Assembly: GCA_947387485.1 (NCBI GenBank)
Contig: CANDNT010000011.1
Location: 62,001 to 126,000 of the forward strand
Source of the DNA: Aquimarina rhabdastrellae
GTDB lineage: Bacteria > Bacteroidota > Bacteroidia > Flavobacteriales > Flavobacteriaceae
Direction of reading: 5' to 3'
Length of the DNA stretch: 64,000 nucleotides
Shown in pieces: positions 45,242 through 53,100 of the stretch; the first letter of the stretch is position 1; each line of letters opens with the position of its first letter. The position numbers and the translations under genes were made by a program. Under the pieces are notes generated by a model. The model searched no databases and had not been told where the DNA came from. It saw only the letters and a list, made by a program, of their open reading frames with translations.

Positions 45242-45922
45242 TTATGATACATTTGTTTTAGAACTATTAAAGCCATATAATATTAACCATATACCTAGAA
45301 CTAACTCCAGTATTGCTGTTGGTATATTTAAAATTATGTACTCTGGTGTAATAATGTCAATACTTTGAAAGAGAATCAAGATACTAGCTATTCCCGAAAA
45401 CAAAGTACCTAATAATCCCCAAATAGAGAGCCATATAGGTACTAGATTTGATTTTATCAATAATACATATAGCATAAGATTGCCTATACATAAAACCAAA
45501 ACCATGAATACATGATTTATATAATCTCTCTTTATTTTTAGTACATTCCCTAAAGCTTTTAAATCCAAGGCACTCTGCGGTGAGTTATATACAAATTCAT
45601 GACTTAGAGCTAAAATTGATAATAATAGTATAGTTCCAAAGATAACAAGTGTTGCTGCTATTATTCTAAAACTTAAAAAACCGATAGCTAAGCTACCATC
45701 AAATTTCTTGAGAATAGGATATAATAAAATAGCAACACCTAAATATGCAAGTGACATCATAAACTGAAAGAAAGCGTCTACTATTACATTGTTTGAATTA
45801 GCCGCAGCCTCAGTTAAATATTTTGTAGAATCAATTGATGGAGCTACACTTAAAATCCCTGCAATCATAGCTGCAATGAATAATAAGCCGGCATATCTTA
45901 TTTTGAGTTGTCCTTGATACAT
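45242..45922 (-). CDS. DUF4386 membrane protein
   Basis: A 226-residue protein with six or seven hydrophobic helices. RYAGLLFIAAMIAGILSVAP at the start and the middle ILALSHEFVYNSPQSALD fit the DUF4386 family, integral membrane proteins without a known role. The minus-strand region upstream (45923-46194) holds no further gene I can support. Confidence 0.75.
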   Translation of the reverse strand: MYQGQLKIRYAGLLFIAAMIAGILSVAPSIDSTKYLTEAAANSNNVIVDAFFQFMMSLAYLGVAILLYPILKKFDGSLAIGFLSFRIIAATLVIFGTILLLSILALSHEFVYNSPQSALDLKALGNVLKIKRDYINHVFMVLVLCIGNLMLYVLLIKSNLVPIWLSIWGLLGTLFSGIASILILFQSIDIITPEYIILNIPTAILELVLGIWLILYGFNSSKTNVS

Positions 45923-46194
45923 AAGTCACTTTTTGTGGTAAAAACCTTTTTTATAAATAGAAAAAATTAATATTCCTACAAGTACAAATGACTATTCCCT
46001 TCTCAAAAAGCATATCAATTAATTACTAAATTATTTTTATTAAGAGATAATTAATAAAGTTTTGCTTTTAGTTCAAAATTAATGAATTAGCATCAATTTT
46101 AGATAACTTTTTTAGAGTAATTTCAACTTAACACACAACTATCTAGAAATAAAAGTTTTATATCTTTATATTTGATGTTGATACTATAAAAGAA

Positions 46195-46455
46195 CTATTT
46201 TTCTTTAAGTTTTTTAACAAACAGAAAAGCAAGTTCTCCGAGATTATTAGCTTTATAAAATTCTTCAGCAGCTACATTTAATGACAGTTCTTCCTTCATT
46301 CTCGCTATTAATTCTGCACGTCCGATGGAATCCATTCCAAGAGGAGACAACATTGATGAATGTTTAATCGTTTCGAAATTTACATTTGTAGTAATATCGA
46401 CTACATGTGTAACGATTAAATCAAAAATTTGATTTTCAGTTTTATTCATAATCAT
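46195..46455 (-). CDS. Acyl carrier protein (last gene of the PKS cluster)
   Basis: An 86-residue free-standing ACP. The phosphopantetheine Ser lies in the GMDSIGRAEL motif, followed by LSLNVAAEEFYKANNLGELA, the usual helix II-III region. MNKTEN at 46449 is an alternative start two codons in. It lies 108 bases behind the PPTase gene, which would convert it to the holo form. It is the second discrete ACP of the cluster, the other being at 50713. Confidence 0.9.
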   Translation of the reverse strand: MIMNKTENQIFDLIVTHVVDITTNVNFETIKHSSMLSPLGMDSIGRAELIARMKEELSLNVAAEEFYKANNLGELAFLFVKKLKEK

Positions 46456-46563
46456 ATATTTTAGTTTGAATTAGTTTTGAAGTAATATACTAACTAAAGA
46501 AGCTTAATAAAGACCTACTTTCGATAACTATATAGAGAAGATGGAAGAATACAGCAAACTCTA

Positions 46564-47226
46564 TTATCTTACCATTTCTGGATTGTAAAAATTTACCTCG
46601 TGAATTTTATATGTAGCTATTACACTTGTAGTCAAGGATAAACTATATCCATCAATAAATTTAATATTATTAACAAACCACAATTTATCATCCAATAATA
46701 CAGTATTATTTTTCACTTCCAACTTATCTAGAGGTACAAAAAAGCCTCGCCCATCAGCCTTAATAACACTTTCTTTTATTGTCCAATATTTGTAGAACGT
46801 TTTTATTGAACAACTTGAATTTTTAATTTCATCCCACTGATTCGAAGTCATTATATTTCGGAAATTATTAAAGTTTCTTTTTTGATTTTTTTCAATATCA
46901 ATCCCTAGTTTCATATTTTTACCTATTGCACATATCACAAAATCTCCCGAATGTGATATATTAAAATCATACTCTTTTATCTTCAAATAAGGTCTTTTAT
47001 AAGGTGTATAATCGATAAGACTCCAAATATCATTTTTTATTTGGTATCTTCTTAGTGCCTTATCTAGCAACAGTTTTCCTAACAAATGAGCATGTTTATC
47101 TTGCCAACGGATAAATTGTGAATTCTTTTTTCTTAAATCCGGAGGTAACCAAGATAAATATGTAGAGAAACAACTTTGTTCCAGTGGTTCTCTGAACGAT
47201 GTTATAAAAATATCTACAGAATCCAT
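46564..47226 (-). CDS. Sfp-type 4'-phosphopantetheinyl transferase
   Basis: A 220-residue PPTase with all motifs intact: RPYLKIKEYDFNISHSGDFV, GIDIEK (metal ligands Asp and Glu) and KYWTIKESVIKADGRGF. It transfers phosphopantetheine from CoA to the Ser of carrier proteins, here surely the PKS and its ACPs. The start lies 2 bases from the preceding gene stop, so they are translationally linked. It may also serve other carrier proteins, as the PPTase at 42698-43434 is broken. Confidence 0.9.
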   Translation of the reverse strand: MDSVDIFITSFREPLEQSCFSTYLSWLPPDLRKKNSQFIRWQDKHAHLLGKLLLDKALRRYQIKNDIWSLIDYTPYKRPYLKIKEYDFNISHSGDFVICAIGKNMKLGIDIEKNQKRNFNNFRNIMTSNQWDEIKNSSCSIKTFYKYWTIKESVIKADGRGFFVPLDKLEVKNNTVLLDDKLWFVNNIKFIDGYSLSLTTSVIATYKIHEVNFYNPEMVR

Positions 47227-47228
47227 TT

Positions 47229-48158
47229 TTATATCTTTTCAAATTTGGGAACTGGTACTACATTAAACAATTTGGAAAATACAATATCAAATATTTCATC
47301 AATTGCCCTAACTTTTACAAAATGTTGTGCTTCTTTACCCATAAAAATCAAAGGTACCTGATTTGTACTATGACCTCCAAAAGACAGATCCTCAATGTTT
47401 CCATGATCACTGGTAATCAATACGTGTATATTTTCTTGTTTATTATGGATAACCCCCTTAAAAAAATCATCCAGCATCTCTAAAAAAATAAGTGCTTTAT
47501 TCATATCTTTACTATGTCCAATCATATCTGGCATAAAACATTCATAAACAACTAAATCATATTTTTTTGTAAGATTTCTTAAATTTTCTCCAGCTTTAAA
47601 CGGGGTTATCAAAGGTATTTTGTTATCAGATTCATCTTGTAAAGTAAAATTCGTAATATCCCAGTGTACTGCTTTTCCTTCTTTTAGATCATTAAGAGTA
47701 TTTAAGCTATTTTTGGCAGCCAATACACAACGTGTAGTTACACTATAATTCGTTGAGGCTATATCAAAAGATTTAAAAAAACCATCGGTATAAGAATTTG
47801 CAAATACGTTTTTAATACCATTTTCATTAGCATATTTGAAAATTGACCTTTTATTTATCATTGAAATCAATTGATCATTGGGATATGCCATCAAATGATA
47901 TCCTAAAAATGCCTGAGCATTACACCCTGTAAATAAAGATGTTTGACCTGTCGCGCTTTGGGGAATTCCTTCTACCTCAAGACAAGCATCTATTCCTTTG
48001 ATCAAAAAATCTTGCTTTACAATATTTGTAGTGTTGGTTAATTTTTCCCCAATCAGATTAAACATTGTTGGCATATTGGCTAGGGTAAATGGATTAAAAC
48101 TCTCGTTTTTTCCTAATCCAATTCCATCCAAAAAAATAAATATTAATTTATTTTCCAT
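47229..48158 (-). CDS. Alkaline-phosphatase-superfamily metalloenzyme (phosphoglycerate mutase/phosphopentomutase-like)
   Basis: A 309-residue protein of the alkaline phosphatase/iPGM metalloenzyme superfamily. An N-terminal metal site in FIFLDGIGLGKNE, the nucleophile position in GIPQSATGQTSLFTG (Ser or Thr), a Asp/His pair in MPDMIGHS and the final metal site TSDHGNIEDLSFGGHS are in superfamily order. A member between PPTase and AT genes is unusual for a polyketide cluster. It could hydrolyse or move a phosphate or sulfate ester on the product, but this is inference from position. Confidence 0.75.
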   Translation of the reverse strand: MENKLIFIFLDGIGLGKNESFNPFTLANMPTMFNLIGEKLTNTTNIVKQDFLIKGIDACLEVEGIPQSATGQTSLFTGCNAQAFLGYHLMAYPNDQLISMINKRSIFKYANENGIKNVFANSYTDGFFKSFDIASTNYSVTTRCVLAAKNSLNTLNDLKEGKAVHWDITNFTLQDESDNKIPLITPFKAGENLRNLTKKYDLVVYECFMPDMIGHSKDMNKALIFLEMLDDFFKGVIHNKQENIHVLITSDHGNIEDLSFGGHSTNQVPLIFMGKEAQHFVKVRAIDEIFDIVFSKLFNVVPVPKFEKI

Positions 48159-48165
48159 TCAACAA

Positions 48166-49350
48166 TTATTGAATAGCTTTTATTTCTCTCAAATCAAAAT
48201 ATCCATTATATCCTTTCATATACACTGCAGCACGATGTCCAAATAGAATTGTTGCCTCTGATCTGGTTTCCAGCTGATTTTCATAAAAATCTGAAACTAC
48301 TTTTGTTCCTATCGGGTATTCATTATTCCATTGTTCAACTAGTTTTTTAGGGTCTAACAATATCGCTTTTGCTATTGTCTTTATCTTAGATTTGTCATTT
48401 TTCTCCGTTTTAATAGCTTCATCTGTACTTTTCGGTATTGTTTGAGTTTCTTTCTCCTGAATTGTTTCTACTTTTGACTCAGACTTAACATTAGTATTTC
48501 TTTCGTAATCCCGTTTAATGTATCTTGTTAATTTGGTAAGTACATCCCCTACTCCAAGTTCTTCTATCTTCATCTCTCCCTGATCTAACAGATATGTTAT
48601 ACTTTCTGACCATCTTACACTATTTGATAGTTGATCTACAAGGTGTTTAACTACATTTTTATGTTCATAAGGTTTCCCGGTGACATTAGCTATAACATCA
48701 ATTTTTGGTTTATAAAACCTTGTTTTTTTTACAAATCCCTCAAATTCTTTAGCTGCTGCTATCATATGACGTGAATGAAATGCACCACTAGTATTTAAAG
48801 GAATAAACATAATATTTGCCTTTTCAAAAAATGGATGTGCTTTATTAATCTCATCTTTCAATCCTGAAATAACAATCTGAGAGGAAGCATTCAAATTAGC
48901 AATATCAATAGTATCTAATCCTGCCTCCTTCAATATTTTTTGAATTTTTTCTTCCGAAGAATTTAAAATTGCAGCCATTCCTCCATTTTTAGCCTGGCTC
49001 ATTATTTCTCCTCTTTTTTTAACCAGCTTAAGGCCACTTTCAAAACCAAATACTCCTGCTGCATGTAATGCATTATATTCTCCTAAACTATGTCCCGCTA
49101 AAAAATCTGGTTGTCTTTCTCCTTCCTTAATTTTCTTTTTATACGATAAGGCATTCACAACGTATAAAGCAGGTTGTGTATATTGTGTTTGATTTAATTG
49201 TTTATGTGGATCTTCAAGACAAAGTTCTTTAATAGAATATCCTAATATCTTATCTACCTTTTTGATTAAAGTAGGAAATTCATCAAAAAGCTCTTTTCCC
49301 ATTCCTTTTCTTTGAGACCCTTGTCCCGGAAACACATATGTTTTCTTCAT
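48166..49350 (-). CDS. trans-acting malonyl-CoA:ACP acyltransferase with C-terminal extension
   Basis: A 394-residue acyltransferase. The FabD-like domain covers about 1-290: VFPGQGSQRKGMG, GHSLGEYNAL with Ser88, SGAFHSRHM with catalytic His192. As a free-standing AT in a cluster whose PKS has no AT domain, it should load malonyl units on the PKS. After a charged linker rich in Lys/Glu/Thr (about 295-325) comes a 65-residue module ending EATILFGHRAAVYMKGYNGY, which I do not recognise and which FabD lacks. Confidence 0.88.
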   Translation of the reverse strand: MKKTYVFPGQGSQRKGMGKELFDEFPTLIKKVDKILGYSIKELCLEDPHKQLNQTQYTQPALYVVNALSYKKKIKEGERQPDFLAGHSLGEYNALHAAGVFGFESGLKLVKKRGEIMSQAKNGGMAAILNSSEEKIQKILKEAGLDTIDIANLNASSQIVISGLKDEINKAHPFFEKANIMFIPLNTSGAFHSRHMIAAAKEFEGFVKKTRFYKPKIDVIANVTGKPYEHKNVVKHLVDQLSNSVRWSESITYLLDQGEMKIEELGVGDVLTKLTRYIKRDYERNTNVKSESKVETIQEKETQTIPKSTDEAIKTEKNDKSKIKTIAKAILLDPKKLVEQWNNEYPIGTKVVSDFYENQLETRSEATILFGHRAAVYMKGYNGYFDLREIKAIQ

Positions 49351-49385
49351 TTTTATATTATTTTTTTATTAGTTATTTATTATTT

Positions 49386-50660
49386 TTATCTCTTTTTTAA
49401 TACGATAGAAGTATTTATCCCTCCAAATCCAAAAGAATTACTCAATGCTATATCAATCTGATAATCAACATATTTTCCTCCACAAAATTGTAATTCATTA
49501 CTAATTGGAGTTTCCAAGTTTTTATTTGGATGTAAAAACCCGTTTCTCATCTGTTCTACTGTAGCAATTGTCTCTACAACACCTGCAGAATACAAACAAT
49601 GTCCTGTCAATCCTTTGGTAGAATTTAACCGCAAGTTCATAATATCCTTTTTAAATATCTTGGTAATAGCTTCTACCTCTGTTTTATCACCTAGAGGAGA
49701 AGAACTGCCATGAGTATTAATATAATCGATATCAGAAGATGATATTTTAGCTTGATTCATTGCTGAAAGCATAGCTTTTGCCTCACCATTTATATTTGGG
49801 TTAGCAGAACTATTACTATCTATATTAAACGAATAGCCTTTAATTTCTGCCAGAAACGGAACCTCTCGTTTAGAAGCACTTGTTTCTGATTCTAAAATTA
49901 CACAAGCACTTGCTTGTCCATAAATAAATCCTTCATGCTTCTTATCGAAAGGGCGACAAGCTCTTTCTGGTTGATCAATAAATTTCTTACCTCCCATAGC
50001 TCCAATATTGATAAATCCCTGAATATCCATTGGAGAAAGATCAGCCACAACACCTACTACCAAACACACGTCAACCAAACCTGACTTAACAAGTTGATAC
50101 CCTTTTATAACACCTACATTTCCAGTTGCAGATGCGCCTCCTACAACAAATCCTTCTCCTTCTATACCAAATAATTCACTTAAAACCCCTACTTGATTTG
50201 TTTCCAAAAATTCAAGCGCATATCTTGGAGAAAGATATTCTGGGTTCTTCATAAATTTTGAAATCAAATCGTATTGATAATTCTGAGTACTGTTTTGCCC
50301 AGCTACAATTACACCTATTCTTTCTGGTAAGGGTTTATTATAATGTAACCTGGCATTAAACCATGCTTCTAAGGCAGAAACAATAGACGTTTGAATGACA
50401 AAAGGAGCTCTTCTACCTAATCGTTTCGCATGTTGATATTTATCTTCTGATATTCCTTGAACATAATCTATAGAATCAACAAAAGAAAAATCTTCTATCC
50501 TAGCTGAAAGATCAACGGATATCTTAGGTTCTTTTAATATAGTAGCTTTCTTTATACCAGATTTTCCAGTTTTTAAGGAGTTACTAAATGATGGAATATC
50601 ATTACCAATAGAAGAAACAATCCCCATGCCTGTAATTCCAACTTTATTTGTTATTAACAT
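49386..50660 (-). CDS. pksF: Decarboxylating ketosynthase-like protein of the HMGS cassette (Cys to Ser)
   Basis: A 424-residue KAS II-like protein. The active-site Cys is replaced by Ser177 (GGASATGNVG); the His motifs remain in INTHGSSSPLGDKTEVE and STKGLTGH. In PksF-type proteins this change removes condensation but keeps decarboxylation of malonyl-ACP to acetyl-ACP, the donor for HMG synthase. The PksF equivalence follows from that change and from the adjacent ACP (50713) and the HMGS/ECH genes further upstream. Confidence 0.85.
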   Translation of the reverse strand: MLITNKVGITGMGIVSSIGNDIPSFSNSLKTGKSGIKKATILKEPKISVDLSARIEDFSFVDSIDYVQGISEDKYQHAKRLGRRAPFVIQTSIVSALEAWFNARLHYNKPLPERIGVIVAGQNSTQNYQYDLISKFMKNPEYLSPRYALEFLETNQVGVLSELFGIEGEGFVVGGASATGNVGVIKGYQLVKSGLVDVCLVVGVVADLSPMDIQGFINIGAMGGKKFIDQPERACRPFDKKHEGFIYGQASACVILESETSASKREVPFLAEIKGYSFNIDSNSSANPNINGEAKAMLSAMNQAKISSSDIDYINTHGSSSPLGDKTEVEAITKIFKKDIMNLRLNSTKGLTGHCLYSAGVVETIATVEQMRNGFLHPNKNLETPISNELQFCGGKYVDYQIDIALSNSFGFGGINTSIVLKKR

Positions 50661-50712
50661 TCTTTATCGTTGTGATTAAATTAGTTTTTGGAAGAACCTA
50701 TTGCTGTTAATA

Positions 50713-50970
50713 TTAACTTTGAACAGACGTAACATAATTTTCAATCAATACATCTACTAACCCCTGTATATTACTTGCGTGAGCAAAACTCATTAAAGGT
50801 ATTTTCATATTTAGTTCCTCCATTGACATGGTGACCACCTCCATTCTATCAATTGAGTTAGCGCCTAATTCTTTCAAACTTTTTTCTATTTGAATCTGAT
50901 TCGAATCTAAATCTGGAAGTACTTCTATAATAACATTTTTCACTACTTCTAATACGTGTTCTTTTGACAT
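50713..50970 (-). CDS. acpK: Donor acyl carrier protein of the HMGS cassette
   Basis: An 85-residue ACP with its phosphopantetheine Ser in LGANSIDRMEVV. Lying directly before the Ser-type ketosynthase gene, it is the probable carrier of malonyl/acetyl for beta-branching (AcpK role). RMEVVTMSMEELNMKIP is the recognition helix II region. Confidence 0.85.
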   Translation of the reverse strand: MSKEHVLEVVKNVIIEVLPDLDSNQIQIEKSLKELGANSIDRMEVVTMSMEELNMKIPLMSFAHASNIQGLVDVLIENYVTSVQS

Positions 50971-51029
50971 AATTTTTCTTATTTAATTTAAATTTTATAT
51001 TGTATGGTTCTTATTTTTCATGATGTAAC

Positions 51030-51755
51030 CTATTGAAAATCGAAAAAACTTAGTTTATTCTGTCCTTTTCTTAATCGATAAGCAGTAAAATCATTTTTGT
51101 TTTTAAATTGTAGATAAATATTATTCTTCAATATTTGAGAAAATATTTGACCAGGAGATTTCCCATAACTATGTCCCGGAAAAATAAGAGTTTCTGGCAT
51201 TATTTTTTTCTTAAGAAACTCTATACTATCATACATACTATGTGCTCCTTTTATATCAGGACATAAGCCACAACCTTCGGCAAATAATGTGTCTCCTGTA
51301 AACAGACTATTCCCTATTAAATAACACATACCACCTGGTGTATGTCCTGGAGTTAACAAGGGTTCAATTTGTATTTGACCAACTGACCAAGGTGTATTAT
51401 CAATTCCTTTTAATTGTTGGTCATAAAAACCAGAATAAGTAATTTCTTCATTAGACATCCATATTGGACAATTATATTTTCTTGAAAGAGGTCTAGCTAA
51501 GTGAACATGATCTGGATGAGAATGTGTAAGTAAAATCCCACTTAAAATCGTTTTTGTTTTTTTCAAAGCTTGATCTACTTTTCTCATATCCCAAGCTGGA
51601 TCTACAATCACTGCCTGATTATTAATATGGTCTACTATTAAATAACTATAGTTTACTATTGACATATAAGTCATTCTTAGAATAACAACTTGCACTACAC
51701 CACTGTGATAAGCATCGGTATATCCGATATTCATTATTGCTTCTTCAAATTTCAT
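51030..51755 (-). CDS. MBL-fold hydrolase (PksB/BaeB-like)
   Basis: A metallo-beta-lactamase-fold hydrolase of 241 residues from the ATG at 51755 (MKFEEAIMN). The zinc motif is LLTHSHPDHVHLARPLS, further ligands lie in LTPGHTPGGM, TGDTLF and FPGHSYG. Related glyoxalase-II-like proteins (PksB, BaeB) are frequent in trans-AT clusters and may hydrolyse stalled thioesters. The frame continues upstream over tRNA-Cys, so a start at 51902 would be false. It starts 34 bases after that tRNA. Confidence 0.85.
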   Translation of the reverse strand: MKFEEAIMNIGYTDAYHSGVVQVVILRMTYMSIVNYSYLIVDHINNQAVIVDPAWDMRKVDQALKKTKTILSGILLTHSHPDHVHLARPLSRKYNCPIWMSNEEITYSGFYDQQLKGIDNTPWSVGQIQIEPLLTPGHTPGGMCYLIGNSLFTGDTLFAEGCGLCPDIKGAHSMYDSIEFLKKKIMPETLIFPGHSYGKSPGQIFSQILKNNIYLQFKNKNDFTAYRLRKGQNKLSFFDFQ

Positions 51756-51789
51756 TAATAAATTAATTATTACATTTTGGCATTTATAG

Positions 51790-51864
51790 AGGCGCCGAGT
51801 GGATTCGAACCACTGAAATAAAGGCTTTGCAGGCCCTTCCCTTTGACCACTTGGATACAGCGCC
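51790..51864 (-). tRNA. tRNA-Cys (GCA), canonical copy
   Basis: Read on the minus strand: acceptor GGCGCTG pairs with CGGCGCC (one G-T pair), discriminator T; anticodon stem AGGGC/GCCTT with loop CTGCAAA; anticodon GCA at 51828-51830 with normal T33; T-arm AGTGG-TTCGAAT-CCACT. A weak promoter-like TTG-N18-CTGATTTG lies between the two tRNA genes. It is embedded in the PKS operon just before the PksB-like gene. Confidence 0.92.
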
Positions 51865-51920
51865 ATTATTATACAAATCAGAGTAACTACCTTACTATAC
51901 AATCATTATAAAGTTTTTGG

Positions 51921-51995
51921 AGGCGCCGAGTGGATTCGAACCACTGAAATAAAGGCTTTGCGAGCCCTTCCCTTTGACCACTTGGATACAGCGCC
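51921..51995 (-). tRNA. tRNA-Cys (GCA), variant copy with C33
   Basis: Identical to the copy at 51790-51864 except that two neighbouring bases are swapped: the loop is TCGCAAA instead of CTGCAAA. Anticodon GCA (51959-51961) is preserved, but position 33 is C rather than the nearly invariant U that makes the anticodon U-turn. Acceptor, D and T arms are unchanged. It lies between the acyl hydrolase gene (end 52050) and the other tRNA, on the operon strand. Confidence 0.88.
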
Positions 51996-52049
51996 ATTTC
52001 TTCTTTTTTTACAGATTAAATTTTTATAGATGTTATTTATAGGTATTGA

Positions 52050-53000
52050 TTAACATAAACAGACTCTCAATTTCTGAATCACATTCAAATCTTTTCCAAA
52101 TTGATTCATCATCTGCATTGAAATAGAATCAGAACCTGAAGGAAGTATATATTTAACAAAAGTTGATAACGTTCCACTAGGTCCGATATCTATAAAAGTA
52201 TAATCTCCAGTCTCAACAATTCTTTCTATTGTTTGTTTAAAATTAACTGGATTACGAATAGCTTTCCATATATAGTCTGCACTCAATTCCTGCACTATTC
52301 CGTTTTTCAATGAAGATATTATAGGGGTTTTTGGAGACTCCAACTGTATACTTTCAAAAATTTTCTGGTAAGTATTTTTAATGGAATCTATATGTTTTGT
52401 ATGGAATCCATACTTAACTGGTAATATCTGTGAGATAACATTTTCTTCATTCAATTTTCCATGAAGTTTCTCTATCACAGTTGGTAAGCCACTGACAACA
52501 AAATTATCTTGAAAGTTTTCTGCAGTAAGGTCGCAATTATTAAATAAATCCGAATAACGTCTCATTATTAATTTTGATCCTACAATTGCTAGCATCCCTA
52601 TAAGTTGTGTACGTTCTTGAGTAAGTTTAGCTATTTCAACAGATATCTTGATGCCATCTTCAAGTGAAATCCCTTCTGAAACTACAGCTGCATGAAGTTC
52701 TCCCATGCTATATCCCAAAAGAAAATCTGGATGAATATTCATCTCTTTCAGTAACTTGAACATACTATATTGAATACTCAGTAAAGCTGGATTAGTATAA
52801 ACAATATTATCAAAAGCCTCACTTTTTTTCTTTCCTCGATATAAAACATCAATTAATGAAATACCAATTAATGGATAAGCGATTTCACTACAATGATCCA
52901 TCCAATTTCTAAATTTCTCATTATTCTCATAGAGTTCTTTACCCATCTCATAGTATTGTGATCCCTGACCAGAGAACATACATATAATTTGTTTATTCAT
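52050..53000 (-). CDS. trans-AT-cluster acyltransferase/acyl hydrolase (PedC/PksD-like)
   Basis: A 316-residue AT-fold protein: MFSGQGSQYYEMG, nucleophile Ser98 in LLGYSMGELHAA, catalytic His in KYGFHTKHIDS. Tyr at 97 in place of the usual His (GHSxGE) marks the group of acyl hydrolases or non-malonyl ATs (PedC, PksD) that proofread the assembly line by releasing stalled acyl chains. It is clearly different from the malonyl AT at 48166. The two tRNA-Cys genes follow it directly. Confidence 0.85.
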   Translation of the reverse strand: MNKQIICMFSGQGSQYYEMGKELYENNEKFRNWMDHCSEIAYPLIGISLIDVLYRGKKKSEAFDNIVYTNPALLSIQYSMFKLLKEMNIHPDFLLGYSMGELHAAVVSEGISLEDGIKISVEIAKLTQERTQLIGMLAIVGSKLIMRRYSDLFNNCDLTAENFQDNFVVSGLPTVIEKLHGKLNEENVISQILPVKYGFHTKHIDSIKNTYQKIFESIQLESPKTPIISSLKNGIVQELSADYIWKAIRNPVNFKQTIERIVETGDYTFIDIGPSGTLSTFVKYILPSGSDSISMQMMNQFGKDLNVIQKLRVCLC

Positions 53001-53100
53001 TTGTTTTTTTGTTTGGTTCTTGAATTTCTATAATTAATTACAGTCTCTTATCACCAAATAATGTGTAAGTTATAAGCTTAACTTACTTTTTTAATAAGTT

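Noticed and set aside
51756-51902. N-terminal extension of the PksB-like hydrolase frame
   Set aside because: The open frame runs through the tRNA-Cys gene at 51790-51864 by chance. The conserved protein starts at or after 51755.
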